Source: WRGT01 sp942493035
Lineage (GTDB): Bacteria; Spirochaetota; UBA4802; UBA5550
DNA: 64,000 bases
Assembly (NCBI GenBank): GCA_942493035.1
Contig: OW818666.1
Span: forward strand, 682,001-746,000
Direction: 5' to 3'
Positions within the stretch are counted from its first letter, which is position 1. Every line of letters starts with the position of its first letter. The notes beneath the pieces are model-generated. The model searched no databases. It was not told the DNA's origin and saw only the letters and a program-made list of their open reading frames with translations. Positions 35,092 through 43,521 of this stretch are shown here, piece after piece. Both the position numbers and the translations under genes were made by a program.

Positions 35092-37014
35092 ATGAAACTA
35101 AAATTAATAATCCAGAACAGTATAAAAAATAAGCTGATGATGGGCTTTGTGATTGTTGTAGCTCTGACCGGTGCTTCCTCAATCTTTGCCGGATACAGAA
35201 TAATAAACAGAGGTATTATTGAACAGGCTTATGAATCTGTCAGAAGTGATTTAAAAACCGCGCAGTACATCTACAACAACAGACTTTACCAGATTGAAAT
35301 GACATTAAATTACATAGGTACTCTCGATTATATGGGTAGAGCTGTAGAGGCCCGGAACCTGAGTTTTCTGCAGACAAAATTTCTTAGATTGAAAGACTGG
35401 ATCGGCGCGGATATTATTCTCATAACAGACAGTAAAGGTAAAGTGTTACTGAGGGTCAACAACACGGCTTTTAATGCTGATTCTGCTCTTGATATTCAAT
35501 GTATAAGAAAGGTTGTTGAAACTTCAAAACCCTCTTCGGGATCGGGAATACTTTCCCGGGATATTCTGCTTAAAGAGGGAGTTTCCATAGCGGATAAGGC
35601 GCTCATTGATGTAATACCGACTGAGATGGGGCGGCATATAACCAAGGAGAGAGAGGATAGGGCTCTTGTTCTTAATGCTGCAACTCCGATGTTTTCTAAC
35701 GGCAAAATGATAGGTATTGTTTATGGCGCATTTATAGTGAACAATAATTTTGAGATAGTTGATAAAATAAAAAATCTGGTTTTTCATTCAGATGATGTCA
35801 CTGATTATTCCAACGGAAAGGCTACAATCTTTCTTGATGATTTACGAATCTCAACTAATGTTGTACGAAGTGATGGTACAAGATCTACCGGTACGCAGGT
35901 ATCTTCCAAGGTTTATGAAAGTGTTTTCGACAGAGGTGAAGACTGGGTCGATAGAGCATTCGTTGTAAGCCGATGGTTTCTCGCCGCTTATACTCCGATT
36001 TATGATGCCAACAATTCGATAATAGGAATACTTTATGTCGGGGTACCGCAGGAACGGTTTGACAGGATAAAAAATAATACAATTAAATATTTTCTTTTTA
36101 TAAGCCTCATAACTGCAGTGTGTGCTGCAGCCATTGCTTTATATCTTATTAACAGAATAGTTAAGCCAATTAATGAAGTTGTCGCGGCATCAGATGTTAT
36201 TGCCGGAGGTAATTACAGTAAAAAATTAAGGGTATTCCGCGAAAGTGAATTGAGCCATCTATCAGAGGCGTTTAACAGAATGATAGATGCAATATTTGAC
36301 AGGGATATGAAGATTAAAGAGACTGCGCACAACCAGCTGGCTCAGTCGGAAAAACTGGCATCGCTCGGGAGGCTGGCGGCAGGTATTGCCCATGAAATAA
36401 ATAATCCTCTTACGGGGGTTCTGACATACAGCAGCATGCTGAAGGATGATCTTGCGGGAACTGAATACGTTGAGGATCTTAATGTTATAATAGATGAAAC
36501 TCTCCGCTGCAGAAAGATTGTAAAAGAGGTTCTTGACTTTGCCCGAGAGACCAGGCTGGAGAAAGAGCATACGGATATTAATAAAGTTTTAAACGGAGCT
36601 CTGGCAATACTTGAAAAGCATGTGAATTTGAGGAAAGTTAAACTGACTAAAATTTTCGCCGAGAATATTCCCGGAATTCTGGTTGATGTAAATCAGATGA
36701 AACAGGTGATAAACAATCTGGCACTGAATGCTGCTGATGCTATGCCTGATGGCGGTGAACTGACAATTGAGACTTCATTTGCTGAAGAGGAGAATAGTGT
36801 TCTGATCTCTTTTAAAGATACCGGCGCCGGTATCTCTGAGGAGAATCTCAGCAGGATATTTGATCCTTTTTTTACAACAAAGGAACCGGGTAAAGGGACA
36901 GGACTTGGACTTGCAGTAATATATGGAATAATTGAAAGACATAACGGACGAATAACAGTTCACAGTATTCAGAATAGCGGGACTGAATTTATAATAAAAC
37001 TTCCGGTGGGTTGA
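35092..37014 (+). CDS. Cache-HAMP membrane histidine kinase
   Basis: 640 residues. TM1 about 14-36; periplasmic Cache-type domain (about 40-325) with DIILITDSKGKVLLRV and the second-lobe WFLAAYTPIYDANNSIIGILYVG; TM2 about 331-352; HAMP (353-405); HisKA with LGRLAAGIAHEINNPLTGVLTY; HATPase with INNLALNAADAMP, DTGAGISEENLS and GTGLGLAVIYGII. It senses an external small molecule. It heads a tightly packed four-gene rightward signalling operon (35092-41559); the next gene begins one base after its stop. Confidence 0.93.
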   Translation: MKLKLIIQNSIKNKLMMGFVIVVALTGASSIFAGYRIINRGIIEQAYESVRSDLKTAQYIYNNRLYQIEMTLNYIGTLDYMGRAVEARNLSFLQTKFLRLKDWIGADIILITDSKGKVLLRVNNTAFNADSALDIQCIRKVVETSKPSSGSGILSRDILLKEGVSIADKALIDVIPTEMGRHITKEREDRALVLNAATPMFSNGKMIGIVYGAFIVNNNFEIVDKIKNLVFHSDDVTDYSNGKATIFLDDLRISTNVVRSDGTRSTGTQVSSKVYESVFDRGEDWVDRAFVVSRWFLAAYTPIYDANNSIIGILYVGVPQERFDRIKNNTIKYFLFISLITAVCAAAIALYLINRIVKPINEVVAASDVIAGGNYSKKLRVFRESELSHLSEAFNRMIDAIFDRDMKIKETAHNQLAQSEKLASLGRLAAGIAHEINNPLTGVLTYSSMLKDDLAGTEYVEDLNVIIDETLRCRKIVKEVLDFARETRLEKEHTDINKVLNGALAILEKHVNLRKVKLTKIFAENIPGILVDVNQMKQVINNLALNAADAMPDGGELTIETSFAEEENSVLISFKDTGAGISEENLSRIFDPFFTTKEPGKGTGLGLAVIYGIIERHNGRITVHSIQNSGTEFIIKLPVG

Positions 37015-37015
37015 T

Positions 37016-37507
37016 ATGAATCAGGTGATATCTGAAATTCTTAAAGATGCAAAAAGTCCCGAGTTGTTCAGGGAATCTCTTTTGAAGATAGATGGTGAGT
37101 TTGATTTTGGAATTGATTCTATGGTGCAGCTGGGGGAGGTTTACTGCGAGCTTTATCCCGATTCGGTTTCTCATACTGATTCAGCACAGGTACAGATAGG
37201 GTATAAAATTGTGCGTATCTCTATTATTGAAGTGCTGGTGCGGGATATGGATAGTGAGCTCAAACGCCGGTATCGGGAGATGTTTACCAATATATCCTGT
37301 ATCAAAGATCAGCTGGCAGAGATTGTATCAACACTCGGTATTGATGAAGCGGTGAAGATTCATATGGGTGTAGACGCCAGGATTAAAGAACTGAAAGCTG
37401 AAATAGATATGATGGACAGCAGTATAATAAAAGAGCGGTTTACAGGCGGAATTACGGTTTTTTATAATATATTATATCTGATGAAAAAAACGTTGAATAT
37501 AACATAA
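37016..37507 (+). CDS. Helical protein of unknown function in a signalling operon
   Basis: 163 residues starting one base after the Cache kinase stop, with GGTGGG upstream. It appears all-helical with no membrane segment or signal peptide and with an acidic N-terminal half. The centre has KRRYREMFTNISCIKDQLAEIVS. No His-phosphotransfer HxxKG motif is seen, so an Hpt role is not supported. Position between two kinase genes suggests an adaptor or regulator of that relay. Family not recognised. Confidence 0.7.
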   Translation: MNQVISEILKDAKSPELFRESLLKIDGEFDFGIDSMVQLGEVYCELYPDSVSHTDSAQVQIGYKIVRISIIEVLVRDMDSELKRRYREMFTNISCIKDQLAEIVSTLGIDEAVKIHMGVDARIKELKAEIDMMDSSIIKERFTGGITVFYNILYLMKKTLNIT

Positions 37508-37516
37508 CCGGTTTGT

Positions 37517-38668
37517 ATGGAAAGAAAACATTTAAAAAACAGTGAACTGCTTTCTGCTGTCACACATGAAATAAAAAACTCGCTCAATCCTGTAATTAAT
37601 CTTTCAAGTATCCTTCTACGGAATACCTCCGACAGACTTACTCCTGATGAAAATTCATACCTTGAAGTTATTGAGAGAAACGGGAAAAAAATTCTTAATC
37701 TGGTTGATGAGTTTTCATTTTTGAATAAGCTTGGTAAATCGAAGAGGGGGCATTCATATTCATCTGTTTCGATGAGAGAGCTTATCGATAATGCTGTAAT
37801 CGGGATGATGGCTTTAAGCAGCTATTCCGGCTGTGAACTTGTTTGTGATATTGAAGATGAAACGGTGCTTCCGTTTACAGACAGGGAAATTATGCACCGG
37901 ATAGTTCAGAATATCTGTTTGTTTTTTCTTACTACCGGTGGTGATCATCCATCCCTCTATTTTAAAACAGCTGTATCGGATAATAAATTAATTCTTACGG
38001 CATCACGCAGGAAAACTGTTCTTAACAGCAGTGCAGAATTTTTTGGGCCGCCCGTTATTGAATTTCATGCGTTTGATAAAAATAAAATTATTGAAAAAGG
38101 ATATAGCGCCAGTTCGGTAATGTGGCTCAATTTTGCATCATTGTATGCATATCATCTTAATGGTGATGTAAGTTTTTTCAGTGATGATACCGGTGATGCT
38201 GCATTTCAATTTTCAATTCCATTAGAAAACAGTGCAGCTGAAACTGAGGAAGCTGCGCAAGATGCAGCGGTGAATGATGTTGATGCTTATTCAGGCAGAG
38301 AATTTGTAATGCTTGTAATTGATGACGATATAGATAATATAATTCCAGTAAACGCGATTATTGATCATGAGTTTAAGGGGAGGGGAATTGTTTATCATGC
38401 AGAGAGCGGAGGTCGGGCGCTTGATATTCTGGAATCGGTTAAACCGGATATTATACTTCTCGATCTTACACTTCCTGATATCAGCGGGTTGTCGCTTGTA
38501 AAAAATATTAAGCATCTCTTTGTTGAAAAAAAAATACCGGTAATAGCTTTTACAGGTATGGACATGGGGAATACTGATAAGATAATCAGAGCGGGTTTTG
38601 ATGATATTATAAAAAAACCTTTTAATATCGATACCTTTATTCATAAAATCAGAAAATGGATAGATTGA
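37517..38668 (+). CDS. Degenerate histidine kinase fused to a receiver domain
   Basis: 383 residues. HisKA helix with SAVTHEIKNSLNPVINLSSI keeps the phospho-His. The ATPase region (about 95-240) keeps the shape (IMHRIVQNICLFF; DAAFQFSIPLEN) but lacks a recognisable N-box Asn pair, DxGxG and GxGLGL. Then a complete receiver (about 262-383) with VIDDD, ILLDLTLPDISG and KKPF. It looks like a phosphotransfer or scaffold protein that cannot bind ATP itself, fed by the Cache kinase two genes upstream. Confidence 0.8.
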   Translation: MERKHLKNSELLSAVTHEIKNSLNPVINLSSILLRNTSDRLTPDENSYLEVIERNGKKILNLVDEFSFLNKLGKSKRGHSYSSVSMRELIDNAVIGMMALSSYSGCELVCDIEDETVLPFTDREIMHRIVQNICLFFLTTGGDHPSLYFKTAVSDNKLILTASRRKTVLNSSAEFFGPPVIEFHAFDKNKIIEKGYSASSVMWLNFASLYAYHLNGDVSFFSDDTGDAAFQFSIPLENSAAETEEAAQDAAVNDVDAYSGREFVMLVIDDDIDNIIPVNAIIDHEFKGRGIVYHAESGGRALDILESVKPDIILLDLTLPDISGLSLVKNIKHLFVEKKIPVIAFTGMDMGNTDKIIRAGFDDIIKKPFNIDTFIHKIRKWID

Positions 38669-38670
38669 TA

Positions 38671-41559
38671 ATGTTTAAAATCATAGTAATAGACGACAGC
38701 AATGATAATCTCATAACACTAAAAGCTCTTCTTAAAAGGTATTTTCCCGAAGTAGAGACTGTAACTCTATCTTCAGCATTGGAGTGTGTTTCTGCTGCGA
38801 AGAGTGAAAAGCCCGACCTGATGATTATTGATTACATAATGCCCGGTGTAGATGGAGTGGAGGCCTGCAGGCTTCTTAAATCGGATGAAGAGACAAAGGG
38901 GATACCGCTTATTCTCCTTACAGCTTCTGACACTACATCTGCAAAGAGAGCCGCAGGACTGGAATCGGGAGCTGATGCATTTCTTACCAAGCCAATCGAT
39001 GAGATTGAACTTGCAGCCCAGGTAAAGGCAATGTTCAGGATAAAAAGTTCTGAGGATAAACTAAAAAATAAAAACAGGCAGTTGGAAAAAATACTCGCAG
39101 AGAGGACTCAGACCCTTAACCGTACCGAGAGTAACTACAAACTGCTTTTTAACAGTATAATAGATATAGTTGTAATACACGATCTCGAAGGGATAGTTCT
39201 GGAGATTAACACCAGCGGGCTGGAATATCTGGGACTTAAAGAAGAGGATGTTGTCGGTTTCTCTGTTCTTAATCTTTTTAATTACCATACTCTGCCGGAT
39301 ATTGCATCGAGTATTATGAGCAGTTCTTCACGAGATGGGAGAAGAATTGAAACGACAATTAAAAGCGCAAGCGGTGAAGTCGTTCCGGTAGAAGTGAGCA
39401 GCAGACTTGTGGAGTATAACAACGAGTATGCGGTGCTGAGCGTTTTTCATGATGTGATGGAGAAGAAAAATACAGATGAACTCCGTAAAAAACTTTCATC
39501 TCTGCTTGAAGATTCTGAAGACGCGATAATCGGTGTCTCTTTCGACGGACTTATCGTAAGCTGGAACAGCAGTGCTGAGAGGATTTTCGGATATTCCTTT
39601 GAAGAAATCAATGGATGTTCATACTCATCGCTGATTCCGCCGTATCAGCCCGATGACTTTCCTCTGCTTCTTGAAAGAGTTAAACATGGAGAAAAGATTG
39701 ATCAATATGAAACTATAGGTATGACATCATCGGGTAATCAGGTCTATCTTTCAATGAAGATATCACCTGTTTATGATTCTTCCGGGGAAATTATCGGTGC
39801 TTCAATCATCGAGAGAGACGTGACTGAAGAACTCCGTGCCAGGGAGACAATAAGAAAAGGGAAAGATTTTCTGAAAAGTCTTGAAGATATCAATCCTGCG
39901 TTTTATATCGCTCTCGATTCCGCCGGAAGTATTCTTACAATGAATAGAGCCATGCTAATAGCTCTTAATTATTCGCTTAGTGAAGTAGTGGGTAAGAATT
40001 ATATTGAGCTTCTGTTTCATCCGGCAGACAGGGATATACAGAAAAAAGATTTTAACAATATGCTTATAAGAAAAAGAAATACTATCAGCGAGTATCCGAT
40101 TCTTACAAAGGATGGAGAGGTGCTTCTTGTGGAGTGGCACGGCAAGCCTCTTGTCCGGATGGACGGGAATGTTGATTTTATATTTTATGTAGGGATAGAT
40201 ATTACCGAAAGGAAACGTCTCGAAAAAGTGGTGATGGAGACCAATGCTACTGAACGGCTGAAAATCGGCCAGGATCTCCATGACAGACTGGCGCAGCATC
40301 TTGCAGGTATAATCTTCAGGATTGAGCTGCTGAAAGTTAAATTCGGCGATGAAATGCAGGATGCTATTCCGGATATAGATGAAGTCATCAATCTTGTGAA
40401 TAAGGCAGTGAGTAAAACACGGGAGATAGCCAAAGAGCTTAGTCCTGTTGATATAAATCCCGGCGGCTTGCGTGCTGCTGTTGAGGGTATTAAAGACCGG
40501 GTGAAAGAATCATCAAAAGTTAATATTCTCATTAAGTGGGATGACGCAATAAGTATAAGCGGAAAATTGGAGAATTCGAATCTCTATTATATAATAAAAG
40601 AATCGATTCTCAATTCGGTTGAAAATAATGAAGCTGAAAATATTCTTATTAATGCTTCAATCGATAATCATGTGTGCAGCATCGAGATCAGGGATGACGG
40701 GAAGGATATTGAAAAAATAGATAAAGACAGGAATAATCTGTTTCTGAGTCTTGTTAAATACAGGTCATGGCTTATCGGCGCATCTACTGAAGTGAAGGGT
40801 AATCCCGGCGGAGGATTGAGTATCTCATGCCGCTTCAGGGTTACAGGTGAGCCCATCCAGATTGAAAATACTAAAAAAGTAAAACTTCTTAAAAAAGATG
40901 GAGTGAAAAATAAATCGGGTGTATTTCTGGTTGATGCTCATCCGGTTGTCCGTCAGGGACTTAAACAGATTTTTGAAATGGAGAAAGATCTTTATATAAT
41001 CGGTGAGGCCGGTTCAGCTGATGATGCGCTGAAGGCTCTTGGACGATTGAATCCCGATATTATTACTGTTGATATATCGCTGAGCGGAACCAGCGGTATA
41101 GATCTTATCAAGGCATGCAGGGAGAGATATCCCAACATCCCGATACTTGTACTTTCGATTTATGATGAATCACTCTACGCGGAGCGGGCGATCCGTGCCG
41201 GTGCAAGAGGATTTGTCATGAAGAATGAACATCCCGGAATTATTATCAGCGCTGTAAGAACGGTTCTTGACGGCAGGCAGTATATGAGTGACAGCCTCAA
41301 GGAGAAACTGCTTGATAAGCTCTCCTCTCCGAAACACGACGAACATTCAGCACTGGTTGATTCCATGACAGACCGGGAGTTTGAGGTATTCCAGCTCATC
41401 GGTCACGGTCTGGGGAATAAACACATTGCCGACAAACTTCATATAAGTGTGAAAACAGTTGAAAATTACAGAGAGAAGATAAAAAGCAAACTGAATATTA
41501 ATTCTTCATCGGAACTTATACAGTTTGCTGTTCAGTATATTCTCGATAAGACTTCGTGA
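38671..41559 (+). CDS. Single-chain phosphorelay: REC-PAS3-HPK7 kinase-REC-LuxR DNA-binding protein
   Basis: 962 residues from MFKIIVIDDS at 38671 (ATG 38656 overlaps the previous gene). Order: receiver 1 (1-125, MIIDYIMPGVDG, TKPI); PAS 1 (about 150-270); PAS 2 (280-395); PAS 3 (405-515); HisKA_3 dimerisation with ERLKIGQDLHDRLAQHLAG; HATPase (about 605-715) with a weak N-box and NPGGGLSISCRF; receiver 2 of NarL type (about 745-865, TVDISLSGTSG, VMKN); LuxR/GerE helix-turn-helix (890-955, LTDREFEVFQLI-like start and ADKLHISVKTVENYREKIKSKL). No membrane helix. A complete NarX/NarL-style system in one protein, with an extra N-terminal receiver for upstream input. Confidence 0.92.
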   Translation: MFKIIVIDDSNDNLITLKALLKRYFPEVETVTLSSALECVSAAKSEKPDLMIIDYIMPGVDGVEACRLLKSDEETKGIPLILLTASDTTSAKRAAGLESGADAFLTKPIDEIELAAQVKAMFRIKSSEDKLKNKNRQLEKILAERTQTLNRTESNYKLLFNSIIDIVVIHDLEGIVLEINTSGLEYLGLKEEDVVGFSVLNLFNYHTLPDIASSIMSSSSRDGRRIETTIKSASGEVVPVEVSSRLVEYNNEYAVLSVFHDVMEKKNTDELRKKLSSLLEDSEDAIIGVSFDGLIVSWNSSAERIFGYSFEEINGCSYSSLIPPYQPDDFPLLLERVKHGEKIDQYETIGMTSSGNQVYLSMKISPVYDSSGEIIGASIIERDVTEELRARETIRKGKDFLKSLEDINPAFYIALDSAGSILTMNRAMLIALNYSLSEVVGKNYIELLFHPADRDIQKKDFNNMLIRKRNTISEYPILTKDGEVLLVEWHGKPLVRMDGNVDFIFYVGIDITERKRLEKVVMETNATERLKIGQDLHDRLAQHLAGIIFRIELLKVKFGDEMQDAIPDIDEVINLVNKAVSKTREIAKELSPVDINPGGLRAAVEGIKDRVKESSKVNILIKWDDAISISGKLENSNLYYIIKESILNSVENNEAENILINASIDNHVCSIEIRDDGKDIEKIDKDRNNLFLSLVKYRSWLIGASTEVKGNPGGGLSISCRFRVTGEPIQIENTKKVKLLKKDGVKNKSGVFLVDAHPVVRQGLKQIFEMEKDLYIIGEAGSADDALKALGRLNPDIITVDISLSGTSGIDLIKACRERYPNIPILVLSIYDESLYAERAIRAGARGFVMKNEHPGIIISAVRTVLDGRQYMSDSLKEKLLDKLSSPKHDEHSALVDSMTDREFEVFQLIGHGLGNKHIADKLHISVKTVENYREKIKSKLNINSSSELIQFAVQYILDKTS

Positions 41560-41575
41560 TCTCTATCCAAAAGAG

Positions 41576-41803
41576 TTGAAAAAAGTATTGAAGCACTATC
41601 CTGTTAACAGCATTTTAAATGCACAGGAATGTATTTCAAATCTCGGAGGAACTGATCCCGTGCTTATATCCGTATCAAATCTTGATCTATCAGAAATTGG
41701 TTCAATATGTTATCATATAGGTGTAGCTGGTACAGGCGTAACACTTGACTATTCAGGAAATAGTTTGAATTCAAATCCATCTATCGAAGCTTATGAATAC
41801 TAA
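41576..41803 (+). pseudogene. Orphan reading frame, possible gene remnant
   Basis: An open frame of 75 codons after the relay gene stop, with protein-like composition (ECISNLGGTDPVLISVSN, then YHIGVAGTGVTLDYSGNS). It has only a TTG and no ribosome site; the frame is open upstream only because it overlaps the preceding gene. I do not recognise a family. It may be the tail of a lost gene. Confidence 0.25.
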
Positions 41804-42244
41804 TTGTGTAAGATTGCACGTCTTACTACTGGTGCCGGCTGCAGGTGTGGAAGCTTAAATCTGCAGTCAGTTTATACAATTTTGCTATTATGTCTGATGA
41901 GGAGAAAAAATTTTTTTTTCAATGGCTGGTATTTTTATATCTGATTCCGATAAATCCCCTTTAAAATATTTTATTTAATTTATTTACCCCCGGATTCCAT
42001 ACGTGCTATATAAGAATGATTTAATTATCCCTGCTGTGATAATTAAATTCTGCAGATTAGCTGTATTAAAATTGTCATTTATTAGTTTTAAAACTTGACA
42101 TTTTCAAGTATTTGCTCAATGGTCTGACCACTGGACAGGTTGTGTTTTTTTTGCAATTACGCTAGAGGGTTAAATCCCGAATTGCTCATAAAAACAATTT
42201 GTTCAGGTGTTTATGAATATTATGTTAATCTCACGGGGTAAAGT
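41804..42244. other. Long leader region of the lactate locus
   Basis: No gene in 441 bases. It contains an 11-bp stem palindrome (ATTTAATTATC/GATAATTAAAT, 42019-42048) and the TTGACA promoter with overlapping GntR operator (42095-42130). About 115 bases of untranslated leader precede the dehydrogenase gene. Confidence 0.6.
42095..42130 (+). promoter_or_regulatory. Promoter with FadR-type operator, upstream of D-2-hydroxyacid dehydrogenase
   Basis: TTGACA at 42095-42100 and, 25 bases from its start, the perfect 11-bp palindrome TGGTCTGACCA (42120-42130). The -10 position at 17-bp spacing (AATGGT) is embedded in the palindrome. The same arrangement recurs at 43374-43409. Confidence 0.8.
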
Positions 42245-43201
42245 ATGAAAAAGACAGTAATTCTTAATTCTGCAAAGTTTAATTATGATGGAGGTCTTGA
42301 TTTTTCACAGATAGCAAAAATTACAGAAGTAATAAGCTTTGAGTCAAGTACTGCCGATGAAATTGTTCATAGATCTGAGGGTTGTGATATTCTTATAACA
42401 AAAGAAATACCCATTCGGGGCGATCTAATCAGTAAACTCAGCAGTTCTGTAAGACTTATCTGCGAAGCAGGTACCGGTTATAATAATATTGATATCAAAG
42501 CTGCAGGAGAAAGGGGAATTTCTGTATGTAATGTTCCCGGTTACAGTACTGAGGCAGTTGCTCAGCTTGCAATGTCATTTATTCTCAATTTGAGCTCATC
42601 TATAACGCAGCAGCAGATAATGATCAAACAGAACAGATTTGATAATTTTACGAAATTTCTGCAAGTTCCTCACCATGAAGTACAGGGAAAAGTCCTGGGA
42701 GTCATTGGAGCAGGTTCAATCGGCAGACAGGTGATAAAGATAGCTTCAGCATTCGGCATGAGAATTCTTTATTGCGATCTAAATCCGGTTTTGTCGGGCG
42801 ATAGCAGTATAAAATCTGTTTCAATAGATGATCTTTTAAGAGAAAGTGATTTTGTTACTCTTCATTGCCCTTTATCTGCTGATACACAGCATCTTCTTAA
42901 TAAAGATAAATTTCGTCTTATGAAATCTTCTGCGTATGTTATTAATACATCCAGAGGTGCACTTGTTAAAGAGAGTGATTTAATCGAAGCATTATTGAGT
43001 GGTCAAATTGCAGGAGCAGCTCTTGATGTGCAGGAGGTTGAGCCACCAGCATCTGATAATCCTCTTTTTAACATGGATAATGTTATAATGACCCCGCATA
43101 TCGGCTGGCAGACTCTGGAGTCGAGGCAGCGTTTAATGATGAAACTTGCAGATAATGTCCAGGCTTTTATAACTGGAAAACCTGTTAATGTTGTAAACTG
43201 A
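42245..43201 (+). CDS. D-2-hydroxyacid dehydrogenase (NAD-dependent)
   Basis: 318 residues. Rossmann motif GVIGAGSIGRQV, catalytic Arg in NTSRGALV, Glu region ALDVQEVEPPASDNPL and His in TPHIGWQT are intact. The family includes D-lactate dehydrogenase, hydroxypyruvate reductase and glycerate dehydrogenase; the catalytic motifs do not separate them. In this locus, reversible D-lactate/pyruvate or glyoxylate chemistry is plausible. It is preceded by its own GntR-operator promoter and followed by a hairpin, so it is a separate unit from the permease operon. Confidence 0.88.
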   Translation: MKKTVILNSAKFNYDGGLDFSQIAKITEVISFESSTADEIVHRSEGCDILITKEIPIRGDLISKLSSSVRLICEAGTGYNNIDIKAAGERGISVCNVPGYSTEAVAQLAMSFILNLSSSITQQQIMIKQNRFDNFTKFLQVPHHEVQGKVLGVIGAGSIGRQVIKIASAFGMRILYCDLNPVLSGDSSIKSVSIDDLLRESDFVTLHCPLSADTQHLLNKDKFRLMKSSAYVINTSRGALVKESDLIEALLSGQIAGAALDVQEVEPPASDNPLFNMDNVIMTPHIGWQTLESRQRLMMKLADNVQAFITGKPVNVVN

Positions 43202-43239
43202 TTCATTCCTCTGTTTGTTGTACTTTCCAGGCATACCGC

Positions 43240-43284
43240 ACCCATTGATTTACTTATTAGTAGTTTTTAAGTAGATCAATGGGT
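43240..43284. terminator. Hairpin downstream of the dehydrogenase
   Basis: ACCCATTGATTTACT pairs with AGTAGATCAATGGGT (one mismatch) around a 15-base loop. It is followed by an A-run on the + strand, so its T-run is weak; termination or processing is likely. The rest of 43202-43521 holds the permease promoter and nothing else. Confidence 0.5.
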
Positions 43285-43373
43285 AAAAAAAATAACTGTT
43301 TTTAATTTTTTTATCTTTTTTTCCGACATTTTGCTATTTTTGTAAAAAAACCTTCTGGACGGTTTAAAAAAGG

Positions 43374-43409
43374 TTGACAATTTAAATATATAGTCTGATG
43401 GTCTGACCA
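43374..43409 (+). promoter_or_regulatory. Promoter with FadR-type operator, upstream of lactate permease
   Basis: TTGACA at 43374-43379 and TGGTCTGACCA at 43399-43409, again exactly 25 bases apart. GATGGT takes the -10 position. A flanking TAGTCTGA half-copy (43391-43398) extends the site. Identical geometry to 42095-42130 implies control by one repressor. Confidence 0.82.
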
Positions 43410-43521
43410 CTAGACGGTTACATGTTAAATCTTTCTTGTTTAAACCAGATGTATTCGAATTAAACCTGAAAGGCTTTTAACATAAGGACATTAAAATTAT
43501 AAATAAAATGGAGGATTGTGT

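Noticed and set aside
42001..42244. Riboswitch in the leader of the 2-hydroxyacid dehydrogenase gene
   Set aside because: Only one simple hairpin and an operator are visible. No known riboswitch core motif was recognised.
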